NCBI GenBank assembly: GCA_002338615.1
Contig: DDIS01000130.1
Coordinates: forward strand, 1,097 to 7,495
Origin: Proteobacteria bacterium UBA1844
Lineage (GTDB): Bacteria > Pseudomonadota > Gammaproteobacteria > Steroidobacterales > Woeseiaceae
Direction: 5' to 3'
Length of the DNA: 6,399 nucleotides
Shown here: positions 1-6,208 of the stretch, piece after piece
Layout: every line of letters begins with the position of its first letter
How positions within the stretch are numbered: the first letter of the stretch is position 1
Made by a program: the position numbers and the translations under genes
Notes under the pieces: model-generated
Database searches by the model: none
What the model was told of the DNA's origin: nothing
The model's input: only the letters and a program-made list of their open reading frames with translations

Positions 1-38
1 TCGTAGCCAGGTACTCTATCCAGCTGAGCTACGGGCGC
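1..38 (-). tRNA. tRNA-Arg (anticodon ACG), 5' part only
   Basis: Read on the minus strand from position 38, the sequence folds as the 5' half of a tRNA: acceptor strand GCGCCCG, TA at positions 8-9, D-stem GCTC pairing with GAGT (one G-U pair), D-loop AGCTGGATA with the GG pair, A26, anticodon-stem strand CCTGG, then loop C-T-A-C-G-A. The anticodon ACG lies at window positions 2-4, after the invariant U33, which assigns it to arginine (CGN codons, normally with A34 edited to inosine in bacteria). The window ends after A37, so the 3' half of the anticodon stem, the T-arm and the acceptor 3' strand are not visible. It points the same way as the large gene to its right, 103 bases beyond that gene's stop codon. 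The segment closely resembles gammaproteobacterial tRNA-Arg as I remember them. The isotype is secure; intactness cannot be judged. Confidence 0.93.
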
Positions 39-141
39 GTTGCTGCTTCTTTGGCAGGGGCCAACTTCGATCCCATGCATCGATTGGTCGCGGCGCACGA
101 TAACAGGCGCGGCTGATTCGTGCCACTGGGAATCGAGGCTT
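39..141. other. Spacer between the giant gene and the tRNA; no clear control signal
   Basis: This gap must hold the tRNA promoter unless the tRNA is read through from the large gene, yet I find no convincing -35/-10 pair on the minus strand. Two small inverted repeats are present: TTGGC/GCCAA with a 4-base loop at 51-64, ending 12 bases before the tRNA, and GCACGA/TCGTGC at 95-100 and 118-123 with a 17-base loop. Neither is followed by a T-run on the minus strand, so neither qualifies as an intrinsic terminator. No small gene is supported. Confidence 0.5.
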
Positions 142-3100
142 CTATTGGTGAACCTGGATGCTTTGCCCGGTTGTCACGTTGATCATGCTGCTGCTGCCAC
201 CGCCCGGAAAGTCGATACGTACGTCCACGCTGGCCCGGTTCCCAACGCCGATTGTTACGTTTGGATCGCTTTGCGACAGATAGCCGTCCTGGCTGCGAAT
301 TTCCCGCCAGCTGATCAAGGCACCCGGGTTATTCAACTGTCCTGCCGCATAGACATAAATTCGCGCGCCGAATGCACCAGCCTGGCCGTTGCTGAGTGTC
401 AATGCAAACCGGATCGATCGATTGGGACCACTGTAGTTGTTGCGTACCAAAACATTGTACGAATCGGCCTGCGCGTAGAAGAAATCGTCATCGCCATCGT
501 TATCGATATCGGCAAAGGCGACGGATCGTGGGTCGTCCACCTGCGCCAGGGGGAACGCCGGGCCCGGCGAGAAGTTGCCTGCGCCGTCGTTCAGGTAAAC
601 GAATCCGGCACCCGGAAAGACGAGGTCGACATCGCCATCGAGATCCAGATCGCTAAAGCCGCCCATGTAAGGTATTTCGGGGCCAAGCAAAGCCGCTTTG
701 AAAGTAAACGTCCCGTTACCATTTGACAGGTAGAGCCGATCATCCAGCAGCATGTCGAGATTACGGTCGTTGTTGACATCGGCGAAACTGATTCCATCGC
801 CTGCCTGGTCATGGATGCCAATATTCGATGGGGCCACTATCTCGAAGCCCGTGCCGGAAATGTTCTTCAATATAACAATGTCGCCAGTCCTGTTGGCCGC
901 AAACAGGTCCACGTCGCCATCGTTGTCATAGTCCACTGCAGTGACGCCCTGCCCGGCCGGCGCGCTGAAAATCGGCTCCATATTGATGGTCGTGAACGTA
1001 CCATTGCCATTATTCCTGTAAATCTCATTACGTTCGCCAGCGGGATCATTGGTACCCTTGTAGCCATTTATTGCGACTATATCCAGGTCACCATCCGAAT
1101 CCATATCGAACGCGACGACGCCACGAGTCGGCCAGCTTCGAACGGGTAGCCCCGCTGCGCCGGTATTGTCAATGAACGCGCCGCTGCCGTTATTTTTGTA
1201 CAAGCGATTCTGCTGGTACGAACCGTTGAATAAGTCGAAGTCTCCGTCATTGTCGAAATCGGCAAAGACGCTGCCGTGGCTGCCTAAATCGGTATTGTCG
1301 ATTCCGCTTGACGCAGCCTGTTCCGAGAACAAACTACCATTCACGTTGTGATAAAAAAGCTCGGACATAGTGCTGACGCCAGAGTCGTTTCTGGTCACGT
1401 ACAAATCGCTGAAGCCATCGTTGTCAATATCCGCAAAGTACGATCCGTGACTACCGAACTGCGCCGGCCCGGCAACACTCGCGGTTGCGGTAATCTCTGT
1501 AAACGAAAGCACCGGTGCCTGACCGGGTGTCGCTACGACGCGCATGGCCGAGCCCGCTTCGCGACTCCCGAACCAGGCATTCACCCCACCCGGCGCGAGT
1601 GCAATGCCGAAGTTCTGTGTCGGGTTCTGCACCAGCTGATTAAACAACGCTGTAATATCGATTCTGATCGTGCGACCTGCATCTGCAGAGCTAATTGAGA
1701 ACAGCGTGGACGCCGCGGCAAGGCCCGGCTTGTTATTTTCGCTCAGACCGTATTCAGTCCAGTTGCCTAGTACCCGGTGTACCGTGATATCGCCATCGCG
1801 AAGTACGGAATCCACATCCAGCTCCAGGTAGGCGGAACCTGCGGTTACGCCAGCCGGGAAAGCGGAGAAATCAAAGCGTGCAAATCCTGTGATGTTTGCC
1901 CAGTTCTGTACCCGAACCAGTGCTTCGCTACCGTAGTTCGTGCTCGCCGTATTCGATCGCGTGTAGCTGTCTGCCACAGCAGCGAACTGGAACGTTGACG
2001 GCATCGCCGAAACGGTGACGGAAACGCTGTCACTCGCCTGCAACGCGCCGTCGCTCGCCGTCAGTTTAAGCACATACACGCCCGTCGCGCTAAAACTCGC
2101 TGACGACTGAACATTGTTGCTGTCGCCAAATGTAACACTGCCGGGGCCTGACACTTTGCTCCAGGTAGTCGCCACTACCGCGGGCGGATTTGGCAAACCA
2201 TCGTCGCTGACATTGCCACTCATTTGTACTGTTGTACCGATCGACGTACTAAAATCGGCTCCTGCCGATACGATGGGCGCTATATTTGTAGCAGCGCTCG
2301 CAACCGATACGACTATTGTGTCACTCGCGGACAATTCGCCATCGCTGGCGACCACGCGCAACTGGTAGCTGCCCGGCGCTCTGAAATGCGCCTGCGTCGA
2401 TGCAGAGTTCGGGTTATCGAATGTCACCGCGGCCGGGCCGCTAACTGACTGCCAGGTCACGGTGGTCGCAGCAGGCGGATTCGGCAGTCCATCGTCGGTG
2501 ACCGTGGCCGCGAGATTTGCGGCGGCGGGTAAACTGATGTTCTGGTCAGGGCCTGCATTTACTACGGGTGACGCGTTGACAGCGGGACCGCTTGATTCAG
2601 CAACAATACGCATTCCCAAACCGGTTTCCCGGCTCTTGATCCACGCATTCACGGTCTTGGGCGCCAATGCGACACCAAAATTCTGCGCGGGATCCGCCAA
2701 TAGCTGATTGAAGAGACTGGTAATATCCACACGCAGGACACTGCCAGCGTCTGACTTGTCAATATGGAAAGTATTTGCAACCGCACCAATTGCTGGTTTG
2801 TTGTTTTGTGTCAGTGTCTGTTCCTGCCACTGATTCAGCACTTTATGCACGGTGATGTCGCCGTCGAGTCCAACGGCGTCGATATTCAACTCAAGATATG
2901 CCGACGCGGCGGTAACGCCGACCGGAAATGTCGTTAAGTCGAATTTGGCGAAGCCCGTGAGATCTGCCCACTTTTGCACCCGAACAATGGATTCGTCGCC
3001 GAAATTGCTGTCGGGGCGATTTTTCTGCGTGGTACTGTCGCCCAAGCTTGGAAACTCATACTGCGTAGGGTCGACCGGACCTGTTCCGGATTCCGTCGTC

Positions 3101-4650
3101 TCTATCACCAGCCGGGGCCGGTACGCCGGATTGGCATGCTCACGCGATGCAAAATTCATGACGTAGCGCAATGATTCGTCGTTGGCCTTGAGCAGCAGCC
3201 CCTGGTTTGAGCCTGGATTCGCGATCCACGTGCGGACCAGGTCTACAAGCTCATGGCTGCTAAGAATCGTTTTGTTACCAACGCCATTGGTCGGTCGCGA
3301 TGTAAACAATGGACTCGACGCACGGTCTGAAGTCGAAGGGTTGCCATTCGCGAGGCTTGCTCCCGGGGCACCCCAGGCTTGCGGGCTCTGGCGAACCAGC
3401 CAGCTAACCTCGCCCGCCGCCGGAGGCTCCGTGATACCTTGGCCCTCACCCCAGGGTTTGTACAATCGATAGCCCGAGTTCAGCACAGAAACGGGCTGGT
3501 TGTGGTCCGGGCCGTCGTGTTGCCAGCCAGTCAGCTCGATCCATGCATTAACCACGTCACCCGCGTTGCTGAGCGCACTCGTGTCGAACTTGAGCAGGCT
3601 TCGGTAAATTTCATCCGTGGGGTTACCGGCCGGCCGTCGACCGGTACGCAGCACGTCCTGCGCACCCTGGTTCCAGTTGTGGATCGCATTTTGCGGATTG
3701 CTGCCGCTGCCGCGGATATCCGCATCGCGCGTTCCATTGTAGCCGGACACGCCATCCTGCATCACGCTCAGGACCCTGGCACTCGTATCGCCAACGGTGA
3801 ACTGGGTAGGCGTTGACCATCCGGACCAGCTGCCATTCTCGTTACGTTGCCGGCCACGCCAGTAATAGCTCTGCAACTTTGCCAGGTTCGCATTGCTGCG
3901 ATGGCTGCAGACGTCGTTGTCCTGGGTTCCGGAATCGTAATCACGCGACGCGAAATTGGTAGTTTTGGCAATCTGGTACTGCGCGGCAACGACAATGCCA
4001 CTGGTGCAGGTCAAATCCAGTGTCGGGTTGGCCGATTCATTCACGGCTCCGCTTTGCGGAAAGCGATTGGCCGGCGTCGGCGTGGCGACCAGTGTTGAGG
4101 TTTCTATCAACATACCCTGGCCCGATTCACGACTCTTCGCCCACAGGTTGACAACCATTGGCGAAAGCGCGAGGCCATGATTCGAACCGGGGTTCGCGAG
4201 CCAGTTGTTGACCAGCGGCGTGATGTCTACGGACAAGGTAGTCCCGTTATCCGCCGAAGTCGTGAAAAAGACGGCGACAGGTACCGCCGCGAGGTCGGGC
4301 CGATTGCTGTGCGTCAATGATGTCTCGGTCCAGCCTTCATCGACTTGAAATACTTCAATGTCACCCGCCCGATCGACCGTATCGACGGGGATCTTCAATA
4401 TAGCAACATCAACACTACTCTGCCCGACCCCCGACAAGTCGAAGCGGGCGAAACCCGTAATATTGGACCACTTTTGTACGCGTACGGTGTCGTCAGTACC
4501 AAAATTACGATCCGCTTCACTGGCTTTTGTGTACGTATCGGCGACGACGGGCAAGGACGCTGCATTGGCGATATCGACATGCCCCGCGATCGTTAGTATC
4601 AGCGACAAAACGAGCAAATGGCGAAAATGTTCTAACCGAGGGAATTGCAC
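142..4650 (-). CDS. Giant secreted mosaic protein: DNRLRE/CBM96 modules, PKD-like repeats, FG-GAP propeller, ASPIC/UnbV C-terminus
   Basis: A 1502-residue protein starting at GTG (4648-4650). An in-frame TAA lies two codons upstream (4654-4656), so no earlier start is possible; only a weak AAGAA ribosome-binding-like stretch precedes it. Residues 1-30 form a type I signal peptide (Arg/His-rich start, hydrophobic core at about 12-23, ANA-A cleavage), with no lipobox. Domains in order: DNRLRE/CBM96 about 33-184; FnIII-like 187-287, carrying the only two cysteines (215, 248); longer DNRLRE 291-518; DNRLRE 528-684; PKD-like 694-785 and 789-881; DNRLRE 887-1040; seven FG-GAP/VCBS repeats 1046-1415; ASPIC/UnbV 1417-1500, containing REIRSQDGYLSQS. 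No membrane anchor or sorting signal is seen at the C-terminus, so it is probably exported to the periplasm and then the surface or medium by an unseen route. The modules suggest calcium-dependent binding of glycans or surfaces. No catalytic domain is recognised. The domain calls are firm; the function is inferred. Confidence 0.93.
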   Translation of the reverse strand: MQFPRLEHFRHLLVLSLILTIAGHVDIANAASLPVVADTYTKASEADRNFGTDDTVRVQKWSNITGFARFDLSGVGQSSVDVAILKIPVDTVDRAGDIEVFQVDEGWTETSLTHSNRPDLAAVPVAVFFTTSADNGTTLSVDITPLVNNWLANPGSNHGLALSPMVVNLWAKSRESGQGMLIETSTLVATPTPANRFPQSGAVNESANPTLDLTCTSGIVVAAQYQIAKTTNFASRDYDSGTQDNDVCSHRSNANLAKLQSYYWRGRQRNENGSWSGWSTPTQFTVGDTSARVLSVMQDGVSGYNGTRDADIRGSGSNPQNAIHNWNQGAQDVLRTGRRPAGNPTDEIYRSLLKFDTSALSNAGDVVNAWIELTGWQHDGPDHNQPVSVLNSGYRLYKPWGEGQGITEPPAAGEVSWLVRQSPQAWGAPGASLANGNPSTSDRASSPLFTSRPTNGVGNKTILSSHELVDLVRTWIANPGSNQGLLLKANDESLRYVMNFASREHANPAYRPRLVIETTESGTGPVDPTQYEFPSLGDSTTQKNRPDSNFGDESIVRVQKWADLTGFAKFDLTTFPVGVTAASAYLELNIDAVGLDGDITVHKVLNQWQEQTLTQNNKPAIGAVANTFHIDKSDAGSVLRVDITSLFNQLLADPAQNFGVALAPKTVNAWIKSRETGLGMRIVAESSGPAVNASPVVNAGPDQNISLPAAANLAATVTDDGLPNPPAATTVTWQSVSGPAAVTFDNPNSASTQAHFRAPGSYQLRVVASDGELSASDTIVVSVASAATNIAPIVSAGADFSTSIGTTVQMSGNVSDDGLPNPPAVVATTWSKVSGPGSVTFGDSNNVQSSASFSATGVYVLKLTASDGALQASDSVSVTVSAMPSTFQFAAVADSYTRSNTASTNYGSEALVRVQNWANITGFARFDFSAFPAGVTAGSAYLELDVDSVLRDGDITVHRVLGNWTEYGLSENNKPGLAAASTLFSISSADAGRTIRIDITALFNQLVQNPTQNFGIALAPGGVNAWFGSREAGSAMRVVATPGQAPVLSFTEITATASVAGPAQFGSHGSYFADIDNDGFSDLYVTRNDSGVSTMSELFYHNVNGSLFSEQAASSGIDNTDLGSHGSVFADFDNDGDFDLFNGSYQQNRLYKNNGSGAFIDNTGAAGLPVRSWPTRGVVAFDMDSDGDLDIVAINGYKGTNDPAGERNEIYRNNGNGTFTTINMEPIFSAPAGQGVTAVDYDNDGDVDLFAANRTGDIVILKNISGTGFEIVAPSNIGIHDQAGDGISFADVNNDRNLDMLLDDRLYLSNGNGTFTFKAALLGPEIPYMGGFSDLDLDGDVDLVFPGAGFVYLNDGAGNFSPGPAFPLAQVDDPRSVAFADIDNDGDDDFFYAQADSYNVLVRNNYSGPNRSIRFALTLSNGQAGAFGARIYVYAAGQLNNPGALISWREIRSQDGYLSQSDPNVTIGVGNRASVDVRIDFPGGGSSSMINVTTGQSIQVHQ
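151..402 (-). other. ASPIC/UnbV C-terminal domain
   Basis: Residues 1417-1500. It shows the family's order of features: a polar strand with NGQAGAFGARIYVYAAG, then WREIRSQDGYLSQSDP, IGVGNRASVDVRIDFPGG and a closing INVTTGQSIQV strand. This domain typically follows FG-GAP repeats in CRTAC1-like secreted proteins, as it does here, and the protein ends just after it. Confidence 0.85.
406..1515 (-). repeat. Seven FG-GAP/VCBS repeats (predicted beta-propeller)
   Basis: Residues 1046-1415. Seven evenly spaced acidic loops of the DxDxDG-x-D type begin at about residues 1074, 1131, 1182, 1240, 1291, 1334 and 1381, each preceded by a short hydrophobic strand and mostly followed by a 'LY.NNG.G.F' strand. 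Such loops bind calcium in integrin-alpha-like propellers, and seven copies fit a seven-bladed propeller. The fifth loop is degenerate: it reads DVNNDRNLD, with Arg where Gly is expected. Confidence 0.88.
1531..1992 (-). repeat. DNRLRE/CBM96-type module 4 (residues 887-1040)
   Basis: Contains AVADSYT, YGSEALVRVQNW, TGFARFDFS, YLELDVDS, DGDITVHRVL, ENNKPG, IDITALFNQL, QNFGIALAP and VNAWFGSREAG. Most similar to module 3. A short TPGQAP linker joins it to the FG-GAP propeller. Confidence 0.8.
2008..2571 (-). repeat. Two tandem PKD-like (Ig-fold) modules
   Basis: Residues 694-785 and 789-881. Each copy opens with PVVNAGPD or PIVSAGAD, contains the shared DDGLPNPPA turn followed by TW..VSGP..VTF, and closes with Y-L+--ASDG-L-ASD-- and a VSV strand. 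This is the PKD/REJ-type extracellular Ig-like repeat common in secreted bacterial proteins, where it usually acts as a spacer or weak binding module. The copies lie between the two most similar DNRLRE modules. Confidence 0.8.
2599..3069 (-). repeat. DNRLRE/CBM96-type module 3 (residues 528-684)
   Basis: Close paralogue of module 4: both share VRVQ-W, TGFA+FD, FP-GVTA-SAYLEL, DGDITVH+VL, NNKP, VDIT/IDIT-LFNQL, QNFG-ALAP and VNAW--SRE-G. By eye more than half of aligned residues are identical. It sits directly before the PKD-like pair, joined by an SSGPAVNAS linker. Confidence 0.8.
3097..3780 (-). repeat. DNRLRE module 2, long form (residues 291-518)
   Basis: A larger, more divergent member of the same superfamily: RSLLKFDTSAL, an NAWIELTGW strand, YRLYKPWGEGQG, a tryptophan-rich VSWLVRQSPQAWGAPGA segment, LVRTWIANPGSNQGLLL and a terminal RPRLVIE strand. 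The WIANPGSN stretch nearly matches WLANPGSN in module 1. It has a long insertion at about residues 375-460 relative to the other three copies, which makes it look like an independently acquired subtype rather than a recent duplicate. Confidence 0.7.
3790..4092 (-). other. Fibronectin-III-like module with the protein's only cysteine pair
   Basis: Residues 187-287. It begins with a proline-rich 'P.pAnrfPqsG' opening and ends with a YYWRGRQRNENGSWSGWS strand and PTQFTV, as in FnIII-like repeats that describe 'n..gW S.WS' edges. Cys215 and Cys248 are the sole cysteines of the 1502-residue protein and could form an intradomain disulfide after export. Family assignment is moderate. Confidence 0.6.
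4099..4554 (-). repeat. DNRLRE/CBM96-type module 1 (residues 33-184)
   Basis: First copy of a beta-sandwich module that recurs in the same protein. It carries the family pattern ADTYT, then FG, VRVQKW, TGFARFDLS, a GDI-V-V core, a 'sN+P' turn, VDITPLVNNWLANP and SRESG. Relatives of this fold (DUF7594/CBM96) are linked to polysaccharide binding; which sugar this copy binds, if any, cannot be read from the sequence. Confidence 0.8.
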
Positions 4651-4656
4651 AAATTA

Positions 4657-4661
4657 TTCTT
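4657..4661 (-). promoter_or_regulatory. Weak ribosome-binding-like AAGAA before the GTG start
   Basis: On the minus strand AAGAA ends six bases before the GTG of the giant gene. It lacks the GG core of a Shine-Dalgarno sequence. It is listed because no better site exists between the upstream in-frame stop and the start. Confidence 0.3.
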
Positions 4662-4735
4662 ATTTGGCTCGCAATAAACACGAGATAATGGACTTCAGGT
4701 GCTGCGATTCTGCGCCTTTCACCCGAGAAATCAAC

Positions 4736-4755
4736 GGCTGGCCCAGGCCGCAGCC
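4736..4755. repeat. Small GC-rich inverted repeat in the divergent intergenic region
   Basis: GGCTG-GCC-CA-GGC-CG-CAGCC: outer arms GGCTG/CAGCC and inner arms GCC/GGC, with two unpaired bases on one side. It lies in the presumed 5' untranslated region of the giant gene. No T-run follows on either strand within a useful distance. It could be an operator or a leader hairpin, or be accidental. Confidence 0.3.
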
Positions 4756-4811
4756 CGTTAACCGATTCGGGAAAATAATTCCTTTTTAATCAAATAGATC
4801 GGCAAGTGCCC

Positions 4812-4841
4812 ATTATCGAGCGTCGCAACAATTTAACTTAA
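4812..4841 (-). promoter_or_regulatory. Weak candidate sigma70-type promoter for the giant gene
   Basis: On the minus strand TTAAGT (4836-4841) and GATAAT (4812-4817) are separated by 18 bases. The -10 matches consensus at five of six positions; the -35 at only three. It would give a leader of about 155 bases, including the GC-rich inverted repeat. Other AT-rich stretches (4770-4800) gave no better pair. Confidence 0.25.
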
Positions 4842-4883
4842 CGCAATATCCTCCCGCTTGCAGTAAACTCCGCACTCAGTCCC

Positions 4884-4911
4884 TTGACTACGTACAAATT
4901 CGGCGCAAAAT
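4884..4911 (+). promoter_or_regulatory. Candidate sigma70-type promoter for the pyruvyl transferase gene
   Basis: TTGACT (4884-4889, five of six consensus bases) and CAAAAT (4906-4911, four of six) are 16 bases apart. Transcription would start near 4917-4919. That leaves only about 8-10 bases before the ATG at 4927, but about 30 bases before the alternative TTG at 4948. This is the best promoter-like pair I found in the intergenic region. Confidence 0.5.
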
Positions 4912-4926
4912 ACGCGACCCCTTTTC

Positions 4927-6123
4927 ATGTCGAATGCAGGAAATTCCTTGTCCAAAACCATTTGTGTGGTCGGTAATTTTTCCGGGCGCAATGCCGGGGA
5001 TGCCGCAATACTCGGGGGACTGCTCAAAGAAGTCTCAAAGCGGTTTCCGACGGCCCGATTTCTTGTTCCAACCATCAAGCCCGAATTTGTTCGTCGGCAC
5101 TATGCCAAATACAACGTCGAACCTGTCGGCCTCATGCCGTGGCACCTGAGTATCAAAATTTTCGGCTGGCCGATTCTGCGCAGTATTTACAAGTCAGACA
5201 TCGTCCTTGTGACTGACGCCATCCTGTTTGACAAGAAGCTCTTCAATCCGTTATTCAATTATCTCTCCACGTTGGCATTGGTATTGCCGTGGGCAAAGGC
5301 GCGCGGCAAGCCCGTACTGTTATACAACGTCAATCTCGGCCCAATCAGGACTCGGGCTGGTCGCTGGTGCATGCGGCGCGTACTCGCATCGGCTGATGAA
5401 ATAATCATTCGCGACCGGGAGTCTTACAACGCACTGCCCGAAGGATTCCCGCGCGAACGCATTCAGGAGGGGGCCGACTGTGCATTGAATATTGATGCCA
5501 GTAGCCTTGAGCGAACCAACGAAATAATCGCCAACGAGGGAATAGCACCCAACAACGCACCGTTTATGACGATGACGATCAACAGCTACCTAGGGTCCTT
5601 TCTGGAAGGACCACAGCGCAATATCAGCAAGGATCGCTTCCTGGAAATAGTTGCCAACGCGACAAATATTGTGTTGAAGAAGCTTCCTGTCATGCTAACG
5701 CTTGTTGTCACACAGGTGATGGACTTGTCAATTAATACGGAATTGATGTCCCGCGTCGATCAGCGCGACCGTGTTCGCCTCATTTCGAATATTGATTACA
5801 CCTACAATGACCTGGCGGGCGTCTTTTCGCGCGCAGAGCTGCATGTCGGCGCGCGAACTCATTCGTTGATTTTAGCGTCAAAAATGTTGACTCCCGTGGT
5901 CGGCATACTTGTGACGCCGAAGAATCGCGGTTACATGGAATCGATTGAGCAGCATGCGCGCATGGTTGATCTCGACGACATGGAATCGACTCTTCTTGCG
6001 AAAATCATGAGCACCTGGGAACAGCGCACTGAAATTCGCCAGGAACTGGCGGACATCGTACCTGCGCAGGCCGCCAAAGCGCGGGCAAGCGCGCAATGTC
6101 TCGACAAGTACATGCACAGTTGA
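4927..6123 (+). CDS. Polysaccharide pyruvyl transferase family protein
   Basis: A 398-residue protein, a usual length for this family (PF04230; WcaK/CsaB-like), whose members transfer pyruvate from phosphoenolpyruvate to sugars of surface glycans, usually in the cytoplasm. Visible landmarks: an N-terminal VVGNFSGRNAGDAAILGG loop at residues 14-31; a D91-IVLV strand; GKPVLLYNVNLGPI at 127-140; DEIIIRDRESYNAL at 157-170; the GADCALNID segment at 182-190; the AELHVGARTHSLILASK motif at 303-319 with the family Arg-x-His (R310, H312); and TPVVGI followed by K332 at 322-332. No signal peptide or membrane span is seen. The glycine run normally following the strand at 91-96 is replaced by VTDAILFD, so substrate or activity may differ. 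The start may instead be TTG at 4948. The next gene follows after 85 bases, probably in one operon. Family is firm; substrate unknown. Confidence 0.9.
   Translation: MSNAGNSLSKTICVVGNFSGRNAGDAAILGGLLKEVSKRFPTARFLVPTIKPEFVRRHYAKYNVEPVGLMPWHLSIKIFGWPILRSIYKSDIVLVTDAILFDKKLFNPLFNYLSTLALVLPWAKARGKPVLLYNVNLGPIRTRAGRWCMRRVLASADEIIIRDRESYNALPEGFPRERIQEGADCALNIDASSLERTNEIIANEGIAPNNAPFMTMTINSYLGSFLEGPQRNISKDRFLEIVANATNIVLKKLPVMLTLVVTQVMDLSINTELMSRVDQRDRVRLISNIDYTYNDLAGVFSRAELHVGARTHSLILASKMLTPVVGILVTPKNRGYMESIEQHARMVDLDDMESTLLAKIMSTWEQRTEIRQELADIVPAQAAKARASAQCLDKYMHS
4938..4950 (+). promoter_or_regulatory. Shine-Dalgarno-like AGGA supporting an alternative TTG start
   Basis: AGGA (4938-4941) lies six bases before an in-frame TTG (4948-4950), ideal spacing, whereas the ATG at 4927 has no purine-rich site upstream. 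Initiation at TTG would give MSKTICVVGNF, removing seven residues that are not part of the recognisable fold. Confidence 0.4.
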
Positions 6124-6208
6124 CTGACTCGTCGGCGCATTTGTCGCGCAGACTCGTATTTTGCGACCTGGGCGGGCCGGTTCGATCGCAGGCGAAGATG
6201 CATCGCCG

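Noticed and set aside
105..127. TGGCACG on the minus strand, resembling a sigma54 -24 element
   Set aside because: The -12 TTGCW half is missing; the GC dinucleotide is one base off and the sequence there is AGCC.
40..726. Long plus-strand open frame opposite the FG-GAP region
   Set aside because: It is the antisense mirror of repeated Asp-rich codons, gives a low-complexity Ile/Val/Arg-rich product with no domain, and begins at a TTG without a ribosome-binding site.
4684..4817. GATAATGG occurring in opposite orientations at 4684-4691 and 4810-4817
   Set aside because: An eight-base match within about 280 bases of intergenic DNA is close to what chance gives.
4651..4860. Possible riboswitch in the leader of the giant gene (c-di-GMP or cobalamin)
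   Set aside because: A few fragments such as GAAAGG were seen, but none of the conserved core arrangements of those riboswitch classes is present.
4833..5078. Minus-strand 81-codon frame overlapping the rightward promoter
   Set aside because: Overlaps the start of a well-supported gene and the best promoter candidate; the product has no recognisable features.
6143..6167. GTCGC/GCGAC inverted repeat after the pyruvyl transferase stop codon as a terminator
   Set aside because: Only a five-base stem with a 15-base loop and no T-run after it; the following gene is close and in the same direction.
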